Of a stretch of 64,000 nucleotides of DNA, positions 36,356 through 44,075 are shown in pieces (the stretch's first letter is position 1; every line of letters begins with the position of its first letter). The notes under the pieces are model-generated. The model made no database searches and was not told the DNA's origin. It was given only the letters and a program-made list of their open reading frames with translations. Position numbers and translations under genes: made by a program. This DNA comes from Burkholderiales bacterium (GTDB lineage: Bacteria; Pseudomonadota; Gammaproteobacteria; Burkholderiales; Burkholderiaceae_C), in NCBI GenBank assembly GCA_003963115.1, contig RXJQ01000002.1, forward strand, positions 1 through 64,000. The letters run 5' to 3'.

Positions 36356-37885
36356 TCAAGTCCGCAGCTTGAAACGCCCCACCACATCGGTGAGCATCTG
36401 TGCCTGCATCTTCAGGCTGTCGGCCGCAGCGGCGGACTCCTCGACCAGCGCCGCGTTCTGCTGGGTCATCTGATCCAGCTCGGTCACGGCAGCACTGACC
36501 TGCTCAATGCCATGCGACTCCTGATCGGCGGCATGGGTGATCTCGGTGATGATCTGCGTCACGCGCTCCACGCCGGCCACGATATCCTGCATCGAGGAGC
36601 CCGCTTCCTGCACCAGCCGGGCTCCGGCCTCCACGCGCTCGGTGGATGAGCCAATCAGCGTCTTGATCTCACGCGCCGCATTGGCACTGCGCTGCGCCAG
36701 CGAACGCACCTCGCCAGCCACCACGGCAAAACCCCGCCCTTGCTCGCCGGCCCGTGCGGCTTCCACCGCCGCATTCAAGGCCAGGATGTTGGTCTGGAAA
36801 GCGATGCCGTCGATCACGCCGATGATCTCGTTGATTTTGCGCGAGGCCGCGTCGATCTCGGCCATGTTGGACACCACCTGCTCCATCACGCCACCGCCGC
36901 GCTTGGCTGCATCGGACGCAGCCTGAACCAGGCTGTTGGCCGAATGCGCCGACTCCACGGTGTGGCGCACTGTGCCCGTGAGCTGCTCCATGGACGAGGC
37001 CGTGGCCTGCAGGCTGGAGGCTGTGTTCTCGGTGCGGGCGCTCAGATCCTGATTGCCCGCCGCGATCTCACTGGAGGCCTGCCTGATGGAAGAAGCCGCT
37101 TCCTGCACGATGCTGATGGACGAAGACAGCCCCTCCACCATCCTGGCCAGTGAGGCTTGCAGTTGCCCCAGCTCGTCGCTGCGCTGCACCTGCACCATCT
37201 GATCGAAACGCCCCTGTGCCACGTCCTCAGCGGCCTGAGCGGCCTCTCGTACATCACGGATGATGCGGCTTTGCATCACCCAGGCAAAGGCAAAGGCGGC
37301 GGTACCGGCCAGCAAACCCAGCACGGCAATGAGCACCTGCTGGCGCGTCAAGGCAGACTCCAGATCCGCGATCTCGCCTTCAGAGCGACGCGACACCAGG
37401 CTCGCCAGCTTGCCCATGCTGTCGACCATGCGCTTGTAGGCCGCATCGGCTGTCTGCAAGGCCGCAACGCCGGTGTTGGGGTCCACGGTGGCCAGGTCGA
37501 TGGCGCTGTCCGCACTGCTGAAGAACTTCTTCGACGACTCGGCGAAGGCCTTGGCGGCATCCGACTGGCCATCCTCGACGCTGAGCAACTCCGACACGGA
37601 CTGGGCCACCTCCTGCCCCGTCTCGCTCAGGTCCTTGCGCCGAGCCTGCACATCGGCGTCGCTCATGGACGCGATGATGGCCACCGTCCGGTACAGCGTC
37701 ACGTTGGCATCGGCCAGCTTCTGCATGACAGATGCCACCTCGTCTTGGTGATAGCCCGTGGCCTCATAAGTCGCATGGGCCTTGCGCTCGTAGTTGCCAA
37801 TGACGAAGAGGAAGCCGACGAGGCAGAGAAACAAAACCGCACAGGCGATCACCGGTGCGGTCAACAGTTGAGTGCGCAATTTCAT
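36356..37885 (-). CDS. Methyl-accepting chemotaxis protein
   Basis: A 509-residue transmembrane receptor: membrane helix 1 (about 8-30), a helical periplasmic sensor of four-helix-bundle type (about 31-180), membrane helix 2 (about 184-204), HAMP (about 205-258) and the signalling hairpin with [19 protein letters not shown] and [16 protein letters not shown] near residues 355-400. It ends GRFKLRT, without a CheR/CheB docking pentapeptide. It is the last gene of the second chemotaxis operon, starting 15 bases after the free Cache-protein gene. The ligand is unknown; the adjacent secreted Cache protein may present it. Confidence 0.95.
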   Translation of the reverse strand: MKLRTQLLTAPVIACAVLFLCLVGFLFVIGNYERKAHATYEATGYHQDEVASVMQKLADANVTLYRTVAIIASMSDADVQARRKDLSETGQEVAQSVSELLSVEDGQSDAAKAFAESSKKFFSSADSAIDLATVDPNTGVAALQTADAAYKRMVDSMGKLASLVSRRSEGEIADLESALTRQQVLIAVLGLLAGTAAFAFAWVMQSRIIRDVREAAQAAEDVAQGRFDQMVQVQRSDELGQLQASLARMVEGLSSSISIVQEAASSIRQASSEIAAGNQDLSARTENTASSLQATASSMEQLTGTVRHTVESAHSANSLVQAASDAAKRGGGVMEQVVSNMAEIDAASRKINEIIGVIDGIAFQTNILALNAAVEAARAGEQGRGFAVVAGEVRSLAQRSANAAREIKTLIGSSTERVEAGARLVQEAGSSMQDIVAGVERVTQIITEITHAADQESHGIEQVSAAVTELDQMTQQNAALVEESAAAADSLKMQAQMLTDVVGRFKLRT

Positions 37886-37900
37886 GCGGCAGCAGATGTG

Positions 37901-38365
37901 TTATTTGTAGATGCCACCGCAGACCACGGTCTCATCGAGCTTCTCGCAATACATGCTTTTGGGCTCGATCTTCTTGGTCTCGGGGTTGGTGAACTTGTAG
38001 TCCTGCCAGAAGTTGGCGTGGGCCTTGGCCAGGTCCATGCGCTCCTTGACGAAGGCCTTGCCGTCGATGTCTTTCAGCTCGATCAGGTTCTTGCCGATCA
38101 TCTTGGCATTGGCACCATGGGCCTTGACCGTGCCGTCCAGCGCATAAACCGTCAGGTACAGATCCTGATGATGCCAGGTGGCATTGCCCTTGTCGCTGAT
38201 CTCGGCATAGGTCTTGTCAGCACCGGCCGACTTGATCGCCGCCACGCCCTTCTTGACCATGGCCACGGCCTCTTCCTTTGTCGCGCCACCTTCAGCAGCC
38301 ATGGCTGCGCCGGCAAACAGGCCCAGGGCCACCAACAACAAACAAGGGGATCTGCTCATGCTCAC
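37901..38365 (-). CDS. Secreted single-Cache-domain protein encoded in a chemotaxis operon
   Basis: A 154-residue exported protein: signal peptide (residues 1-23, ending GAAMA) followed by a compact domain of about 130 residues with the TWHHQDLYLTVYALDGTVKAHG and LIGKDL-like (MIGKNLIELKD) elements of single Cache (sCache_2) ligand-binding domains. Unlike normal Cache domains it is not joined to a receptor or kinase. It lies between cheW and a receptor gene, so I infer a soluble periplasmic ligand carrier for that receptor. GTG at 38365 is preferred to the ATG two codons on because AAGGAG stands six bases before it. A lone pair of cysteines near the C-terminus (in MYCEK and VVCGG) could form a disulfide. 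Confidence 0.8.
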   Translation of the reverse strand: MSMSRSPCLLLVALGLFAGAAMAAEGGATKEEAVAMVKKGVAAIKSAGADKTYAEISDKGNATWHHQDLYLTVYALDGTVKAHGANAKMIGKNLIELKDIDGKAFVKERMDLAKAHANFWQDYKFTNPETKKIEPKSMYCEKLDETVVCGGIYK

Positions 38366-38392
38366 GTGCTGCTCCTTGCGTCAGTCAATCAG

Positions 38393-38869
38393 TCAGTCGA
38401 TCAGGCCCATGTCCTGGCTCATCAGCATGCCCTCGATGTCCAGCAGGATCACCATGCGCTCACCGACTTGGGCCAGGCCACGGATGTAGCTTGCGTCAAC
38501 GGCCGAGGTCATCTCGGGCGCGGTCCGCATGGCCTCTGCAGGGATCTCCATCACATCGCTGACAGAGTCCACCACCACACCGATCGTGCGCTGCCCGATG
38601 TGCAGGACGATCGACACGGTAAAGGCGTTGTACTCCGCCGAGGAGCAGCCAAAGCGCATACGCAGGTCGACGATAGGGACAATCGTGCCGCGCAGGTTGA
38701 CCACCCCCTTGAGGAAGTGCGGCGCGTTGGCAATGCGCGTGGGGTTCTCATACCCACGGATTTCCTGAACCTTCAGGATGTCGATGCCGTACTCTTCGTC
38801 GCCCAGGCGGAAGGTCAGGTACTCGCGAGCCAGATCGGCTTGCACATCCAGTTTTTCCATCATGCCCAT
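38393..38869 (-). CDS. cheW: CheW chemotaxis adaptor
   Basis: A 158-residue CheW with the standard blocks: YLTFRLGDEEYGIDILKVQEI (two parts, about residues 17-37), PHFLKGVVNLRGTIVPIVDLR (about 50-70) and VVVDSVSDVMEI (about 97-108). It links receptors to CheA. The ATG at 38869 (MGMMEKLDV) is used because AGGAG precedes it by eight bases; an earlier in-frame start at 38893 would overlap the cheA stop region. It sits 20 bases after cheA in the operon cheZ-like, cheY, cheA, cheW, Cache protein, receptor. Confidence 0.96.
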   Translation of the reverse strand: MGMMEKLDVQADLAREYLTFRLGDEEYGIDILKVQEIRGYENPTRIANAPHFLKGVVNLRGTIVPIVDLRMRFGCSSAEYNAFTVSIVLHIGQRTIGVVVDSVSDVMEIPAEAMRTAPEMTSAVDASYIRGLAQVGERMVILLDIEGMLMSQDMGLID

Positions 38870-38889
38870 CGCACGCTCTCCTGTCTGTC

Positions 38890-41025
38890 TCAATGACGCG
38901 AGCGGCGCACGAGGCTGCCCACGTCCAGAATCAATGCCACGCGGCCATCACCCATGATGGTGGCGCCCGACACATCGTGAACCTTGCGGTAGTTGGTCTC
39001 CAGGTTCTTGACCACCACCTGCTGCTGGCCCAGCAGCTCGTCGACCAGCATGGCCACGCGGCCGTTCTCGGCCTCGACGACCACCATGATCCCGCTGGTG
39101 TGCTCCCAGTCGAAACGGGGCACCTGGAAGACCTTCTCCAGCTCGACCACCGGCATGTACTCGTCGCGGACCTCGACCACGCGGCCCGAGCCGCCCACGG
39201 TCTTGATCATCTCGGGGCTGACCTGGAAGGACTCGACCACCGACGACAGCGGCAGGATGTAGACCTCTTCGCCCACACCCACGCTCATGCCGTCCATGAT
39301 GGCCAGCGTCAGGGGCAGACGCACCGCCACGCGCATGCCGTAGCCTTCGGCGGAGTCGATCTCCACCGTGCCACCCAGCGAGGTGATGTTCTTCTTGACC
39401 ACGTCCATGCCCACGCCACGGCCCGACACGTCGGTCACGGTTTCGGCGGTGGAAAAGCCCGGCGCGAAGATGAGGTTCCACACTTCGCTGTCGGTCAGGC
39501 TGTCAGGCGCATCGATGCCCTTTTCACGGGCCTTGCGCAGCAGCTTCTCGCGAGACAGGCCGCGGCCATCATCGCGCACTTCGATCACGATGGAGCCGCC
39601 TTGGTGCGAGGCAGCCAGGGTGATGGTGCCCACCTCCGGCTTGCCAGCGGCCAGACGGTCAGCCGGCATTTCCACGCCGTGGTCGCACGAATTGCGCACC
39701 AGATGGGTCAGCGGGTCGGTGATCTTCTCGACCAGGCCCTTGTCCAGTTCGGTGGCTTCACCTTGCGTGACCAGCTCGACCTTCTTGCCCAGCTTGTTGG
39801 CCAGGTCGCGCAGCATGCGGGGGAAGCGGCTGAACACCGTCGACATCGGAATCATCCGGATCGACATCACGGCCTCTTGCAGGTCACGGGTGTTGCGGTC
39901 CAGATCGGTCAGGCCGGTGACCAGCTGCTGGTAGACAACCGGATCCAGGCCGCGGCTGTTCTGGGCCAGCATGGCTTGCGTGATCACCAGCTCGCCCACC
40001 AGGTTGATGAGCTGGTCGACCTTCTCGACGGAGACGCGAATCGTCGATGCTTCCAGCGCCGCAGCAGGCTTGTCGGCTTTGGGTGCGGCGGGCTTGGCAA
40101 CTGCGACCGGTTTGGCAGGAGCTGGCTCCACGGGCGCAGACACTGCCGCAGCCGGTTGGCCTGCGGTGGGGGCCCCAGGTGCGTCGTCAAAAAAGCCATA
40201 GCCAGTCTCGGGCGCGGCGGCGGGCGCGGCGGCCTGAGCCCCCGCTGTTGCTGCGGTGCTCGATGCGGCGGCGCCAAAGGGCACGAAAGCCACTTGCTCG
40301 CGTGCCACATGGAAGGTGAACAGGTCCAGCATGTCGGACTCGGCACTGGCCGTGTCCACCTTGAAGCGGCGGATCTGGGGCAGTGCGGGGTCATCGGGCA
40401 GGGCTTCGATGGTGCCCAGATCGGGGATTTCCTTGAACAGGTCAACCAGGTTGTCGGCCACCGACAAGTCACTGAGCGGGCCCACACGCAGTTCGACGAT
40501 GCGCTTGCCCGTGCTGGGCGCGGCGGCTTGCGCGGCTGACTGGGCAACAGGAGCCTCGACCTTGGCCGCCGCAGGCGAGGCCGGGGCCGCAGCGGCAGGA
40601 GGCGCCTCACCGGCCACCATGGCGCGGATGTTGAACAGCAGTTCGGTGGTGTCGACCACATCGCCACCGGAGCCCTGATGGCGCCCCAGCATGGCCTTGA
40701 GCGCATCACCCGATTGCAGCAGCACGTCCACCATCGGCGGCGTGGGCACCAGCTCATGGCGGCGCAGCTTGTCCAGCAGCGTCTCCATCTGGTGGGTCAG
40801 CTCGGCCACGTCAGAGAAACCGAAGGTCGCGGCGCCGCCCTTGATGGAGTGGGCGCAACGGAAGATGGCGTTCATCTCCTCGTCGTCGGCAGCCTCGATG
40901 TCCAGCTCCAGCAGGAGCTGTTCCATGTTTTCGAGGTTCTCGCCTGCCTCTTCGAAGAAAACTTGATAGAACTGGCTCAGGTCAATGCCTGCTGCCGAGC
41001 TGTTGTCCGTGCTGGTTTCTGCCAT
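38890..41025 (-). CDS. cheA: CheA chemotaxis histidine kinase
   Basis: A 711-residue five-domain kinase. P1 Hpt has H59 (AHSIKGGAATFGF); P2, the CheY-docking domain, is about residues 172-255; an Ala/Pro-rich linker runs to about 320; P3 dimerisation (STIRVSVEKVDQLINLVGEL) starts near 328; the P4 ATPase carries HLVRNSCDHG, DDGRGLS, GFSTAETVTD and GRGVGMDVVKKN (about 440-560); P5, the CheW-like regulatory domain, closes the protein. It phosphorylates the CheY encoded just upstream. No cheR or cheB is present in this operon. Confidence 0.97.
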   Translation of the reverse strand: MAETSTDNSSAAGIDLSQFYQVFFEEAGENLENMEQLLLELDIEAADDEEMNAIFRCAHSIKGGAATFGFSDVAELTHQMETLLDKLRRHELVPTPPMVDVLLQSGDALKAMLGRHQGSGGDVVDTTELLFNIRAMVAGEAPPAAAAPASPAAAKVEAPVAQSAAQAAAPSTGKRIVELRVGPLSDLSVADNLVDLFKEIPDLGTIEALPDDPALPQIRRFKVDTASAESDMLDLFTFHVAREQVAFVPFGAAASSTAATAGAQAAAPAAAPETGYGFFDDAPGAPTAGQPAAAVSAPVEPAPAKPVAVAKPAAPKADKPAAALEASTIRVSVEKVDQLINLVGELVITQAMLAQNSRGLDPVVYQQLVTGLTDLDRNTRDLQEAVMSIRMIPMSTVFSRFPRMLRDLANKLGKKVELVTQGEATELDKGLVEKITDPLTHLVRNSCDHGVEMPADRLAAGKPEVGTITLAASHQGGSIVIEVRDDGRGLSREKLLRKAREKGIDAPDSLTDSEVWNLIFAPGFSTAETVTDVSGRGVGMDVVKKNITSLGGTVEIDSAEGYGMRVAVRLPLTLAIMDGMSVGVGEEVYILPLSSVVESFQVSPEMIKTVGGSGRVVEVRDEYMPVVELEKVFQVPRFDWEHTSGIMVVVEAENGRVAMLVDELLGQQQVVVKNLETNYRKVHDVSGATIMGDGRVALILDVGSLVRRSRH

Positions 41026-41073
41026 CTCTGACTCCTGGGATTCGATGCGACGCCTGGGCTGAACCGCTCGGGC

Positions 41074-41436
41074 TCAGCGGATCACTTTCTGGATCACTTC
41101 GATGAGCTTGGTCGGGTCAAACGGCTTGACCAACCAACCGGTGGCACCCGCGGCGCGGCCGGCCTGCTTCATCTGATCGCTCGACTCGGTGGTCAGCATC
41201 AAGATCGGCGTAGTCTTGAACTGGGGGGTTTCGCGCAGCTTCTTGGTCAGGCTGATGCCATCCATGCGCGGCATGTTCTGGTCGGTCAGCACCAGGTCAA
41301 AGCTGCGGCCTTGGGCCTTTTCGTAGGCATCCTGTCCATCCACCGCTTCGACGACGTTGTAGCCGGCGCTCTTGAGCGTGAAGGAAACCATTTGACGCAT
41401 GGATGCTGAATCGTCGACGGCGAGAATCGAGTGCAT
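41074..41436 (-). CDS. cheY: CheY chemotaxis response regulator
   Basis: A 120-residue receiver. D8-D9 form the acidic pocket, D52 is the phospho-acceptor (LTDQNMP), T82-T83 and K104 (LVKPFDP) complete the active site. It lies between the CheZ-like gene and cheA, 48 bases before cheA, and should be the main output of this CheA, binding the flagellar switch or another target. It closely resembles flagellar CheY proteins, consistent with a sigma-28-like promoter at the head of the operon. Confidence 0.96.
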   Translation of the reverse strand: MHSILAVDDSASMRQMVSFTLKSAGYNVVEAVDGQDAYEKAQGRSFDLVLTDQNMPRMDGISLTKKLRETPQFKTTPILMLTTESSDQMKQAGRAAGATGWLVKPFDPTKLIEVIQKVIR

Positions 41437-41524
41437 GTCGCTCTCCGGTGCTTAAAAATGAACTTGTGGGCAGTCAGCTATAACAAATGACGCGTGCGGT
41501 ATTTCGGCTTGCGGTACGGGTTCT

Positions 41525-41974
41525 TTAGAACAACTCGACCGAACCGGCGTCAACCTCGTCTTGCGTAACGGGGTTGGGCTTGAGGGGGGCATCGTCCACC
41601 ACGGCGATGCCATCAGGGTCATCGTCGCCCAGGGCCTCGCGGGCGATCTGGTCGGCGCAGTTGCGCAAGCGCTTGTTCGTGTGGGTGATCAGCTGCGACG
41701 CCATGTCCTGGAACTGCAGGGCGGTGACGGTCTTGTACAGGGTCTGCCTGACCGCCTGCAGATGGGGCGTCACCTCGTGGCCAAGATCGATCACCTCGCC
41801 GAGCTGGCCCGCAGTGCCATGAAATCCGTCCATGAGCACCAGGCAAGCGTCGTCCAGCAGGCGCTGCAGGCGTTCCAGGTCGTTGGTGGCCGTCATCAAG
41901 TGGTCTTGCAACTCGGCCGCCAGCAGCAACGGCATCTCGGCAGGCCGGTTTTCGACGGGATCGTCGTAGCTCAT
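41525..41974 (-). CDS. cheZ: CheZ-like CheY-P phosphatase with an altered C-terminal tail
   Basis: About 149 residues, shorter than enteric CheZ (about 214). The phosphatase motif is present: LQFQDMASQ aligns with the QDFQDLTGQ of E. coli CheZ, giving D90 and Q94 as equivalents of D143 and Q147. The helical region before it would form the CheZ hairpin. Enteric CheZ ends in a CheY-binding peptide (DDLLDSLGF); here that position reads QDEVDAGSVELF, ending in the same V/L-E-L-F tail as two CheX proteins and a diguanylate cyclase in this window. ATG at 41974 (MSYDDP) is chosen for the upstream GGAG; 35 further codons lie beyond the likely promoter. First gene of the second che operon. Confidence 0.85.
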   Translation of the reverse strand: MSYDDPVENRPAEMPLLLAAELQDHLMTATNDLERLQRLLDDACLVLMDGFHGTAGQLGEVIDLGHEVTPHLQAVRQTLYKTVTALQFQDMASQLITHTNKRLRNCADQIAREALGDDDPDGIAVVDDAPLKPNPVTQDEVDAGSVELF

Positions 41975-42039
41975 CTTGGCTCCACTCAACCAGGTTTGGG
42001 ACTCGCCGCCGCTTTTCCGGACGGCATGGCACACAGACG

Positions 42040-42066
42040 TTGTCGGCCAAATCCGGGGGATCCTTA
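42040..42066 (-). promoter_or_regulatory. Sigma-28 (FliA)-like promoter for the second chemotaxis operon
   Basis: On the minus strand TAAGGATC (complement of 42059-42066) is followed after 11 bases by GCCGACAA (complement of 42040-42047). The -10 half matches the FliA consensus GCCGATAA at 7 of 8 positions and the -35 half keeps TAA and G. It faces the CheZ-like gene, whose ATG is 66 bases further on. It also excludes the longer in-frame start of that gene. Confidence 0.65.
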
Positions 42067-42196
42067 ATACCGAAATCAATCAGATCGCTCGGCCGCGCGG
42101 GTTGTTAGAATTTTTCGCATTTCTCACCGCCTTATGATCACAATGACGCGGTGAAATGTGGCTTAAATCGCGAGATTGAAGGAGCGAAGGAAACCG

Positions 42197-43414
42197 GTGT
42201 CCGACATGTCCGCCCTGCCAGAACCAGCCCCCGCACCCGCTGCATTTGGCTCGTCCACCATGCAGCCTTTGAGGTTGCGTGTCCTGCATCTGGAGGACAA
42301 CGACGAGGACCACGCCCTGGTGGCCATTCACCTGCGTCGCGGCGGCATCAACGCCGACATCGTTCGGGTGGAATGCGAATCGGCCCTGATTGAAGCCATG
42401 GAGCAGGACTGGGATCTCATCCTCTCCGACTACAACCTGCCCGGTTATTCCGGCCTGGCCGCCCTGGACAAAGTGCGGTCAATGGGCAAGCTGATCCCGT
42501 TCATTCTGGTGTCAGGCGAAATCGGCGAGGACATCGCCGTGCAGGCCATGCGCAACGGCGCCAACGACTACCTGCTCAAGAGCAACCTGGCCCGCCTGGC
42601 CCCTGCCGCCCTGCTGGCCATCGAGGCCAACCGCACCCGCATCGCGAAACAGCGCGCCGACCTGGCTTTGAGCCGATCGCGCCAGCAACTGCGCGAACTC
42701 GCCCAGCACTTGCAGACCAGCATCGAGCAGGAGCGCGCCGCCATCGCCCGCGAAATCCACGACGACGTGGGGGGCGCACTCACCGCCGTGAAGTTCGACC
42801 TGGCCTGGATCGCACGGCATGCCGCCTCGCCCGAAATCGCCGAGCGCGTGCAGCAGGCGCTGGAATCGGTCGGCCACGCCCACGAGGCCAGCCAGCGCAT
42901 CATGCACAACCTGCGTCCGGCCATCCTGGAGCAGGGCCTGGTGGCCGCCCTGCAATGGATGAGCGACCGCTTCGCCAAGCGCACCGGCCTGCAGGTCATC
43001 TTCCGCACCAGCCACGAAAAGCTGCAACTGGCGCCGGGCGTACCCCTGGTCGCCTACCGTTTCGCGCAAGAGGCCTTGACCAATGTCTCCAAACACGCAC
43101 AGGCCAGCCGCGTCAGTGTGGATGTGACCCAGGCGGGCGGCGTCTTGTCGCTGGAAGTGACCGACAATGGCAGAGGCTTGAGTGCGGAAGACTTGGCCAA
43201 GGCCCGCTCCTTCGGTATCCGGGGTCTGCACGAGCGGGCCGAGACGGTGGGCGGCTGGGTCGACATCAGCAGCAACCCTGACGGCACCACGCTGATCCTG
43301 TCCGTTCCGCTCTCGGGCCCGGAAAATGGGTTCATCGACCGTCTGATGCCCGATTTCGACAACAGCACGATGGGCAACGAGACGGATCCGGACGACCCCA
43401 CCGTATGGGGTTAG
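42197..43414 (+). CDS. Receiver-NarL-family sensor kinase hybrid (REC-HisKA_3-HATPase)
   Basis: A 405-residue soluble protein in which the receiver comes first: phospho-acceptor D78 in ILSDYNLPG, acidic cluster EDNDED at 33-38. A coiled coil follows (about 150-180), then a HisKA_3 dimerisation domain with the phospho-histidine H188 in AREIHDDVGG and a C-terminal ATPase (FAQEALTNVSKHA, DNGRGL, GIRGLHER). With no sensor or membrane helix, its input is probably phosphorylation of the receiver by another kinase. The likely partner is the NarL-type regulator that follows 16 bases downstream. GTG at 42197 is preferred, with GAAGG six bases upstream; ATG at 42206 is the alternative. Confidence 0.88.
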   Translation: MSDMSALPEPAPAPAAFGSSTMQPLRLRVLHLEDNDEDHALVAIHLRRGGINADIVRVECESALIEAMEQDWDLILSDYNLPGYSGLAALDKVRSMGKLIPFILVSGEIGEDIAVQAMRNGANDYLLKSNLARLAPAALLAIEANRTRIAKQRADLALSRSRQQLRELAQHLQTSIEQERAAIAREIHDDVGGALTAVKFDLAWIARHAASPEIAERVQQALESVGHAHEASQRIMHNLRPAILEQGLVAALQWMSDRFAKRTGLQVIFRTSHEKLQLAPGVPLVAYRFAQEALTNVSKHAQASRVSVDVTQAGGVLSLEVTDNGRGLSAEDLAKARSFGIRGLHERAETVGGWVDISSNPDGTTLILSVPLSGPENGFIDRLMPDFDNSTMGNETDPDDPTVWG

Positions 43415-43430
43415 AGCCCTGCTAGGCACC

Positions 43431-44060
43431 ATGATCAAAGTCATACTCTGCGACGACCATGCCCTGATCCGACGCGGTATCCGCGACACCCTGGCCGATG
43501 CACCCGACATCGAGGTGATGGGCGAGGCGTCCGACTACGGTGAGTTGCGCACCTTGCTGCGCGACAAGAGCTGCGACGTGCTCGTGCTCGACATCAACCT
43601 GCCCGGCCGCAGCGGCCTGGACGTGCTGCACGTGCTCAAGGAAGAAGGCAGCATGCTCAGGGTGCTGGTGGTTTCGATGTACCCCGAAGACCAGTACGCC
43701 ATGCGCGCCCTGAAAGCCGGCGCCTCGGGCTACCTCAACAAGGGCAGTGACGCCGCGCAGATCGTGGCGGCCGTGCGCACCGTGGCCCTGGGCAAGAAGT
43801 ACGTGACGCCTGAGATGGCGCAGATGCTGGTCGAGAACCTCAACTCGCCCACGCAGGAAGACGCCCACCAGAAGCTCTCGGACCGCGAGTTGCAGACCCT
43901 GGTGATGATCGCATCGGGCAAGCGCCTGTCCGACATCGCCGAGCAACTGCTGCTGAGCCCCAAGACCGTGAGCGTCTACCGCGCCCGCGTGCTCGAGAAG
44001 CTCGGCCTGACCAACAACTCCGAGCTGACGGTCTACGCGATCCGCAACGGGCTGGTTTGA
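43431..44060 (+). CDS. NarL/LuxR-type response regulator
   Basis: A 209-residue transcription factor: receiver domain with D8-D9 and the phospho-acceptor D54 (VLDINLPG), conserved VSMYPE and LNKGSD elements, and a LuxR-type helix-turn-helix from about residue 145 (KLSDRELQTLVMIASGK ... LLSPKTVSVYRARVLEKLGL in the usual pattern). It resembles UvrY/GacA-type regulators in layout. It forms a pair with the upstream hybrid kinase and probably controls genes outside this window. Converges with uvrD over 15 bases. Confidence 0.95.
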   Translation: MIKVILCDDHALIRRGIRDTLADAPDIEVMGEASDYGELRTLLRDKSCDVLVLDINLPGRSGLDVLHVLKEEGSMLRVLVVSMYPEDQYAMRALKAGASGYLNKGSDAAQIVAAVRTVALGKKYVTPEMAQMLVENLNSPTQEDAHQKLSDRELQTLVMIASGKRLSDIAEQLLLSPKTVSVYRARVLEKLGLTNNSELTVYAIRNGLV

Positions 44061-44075
44061 GCCCGCCTGCCGCGC

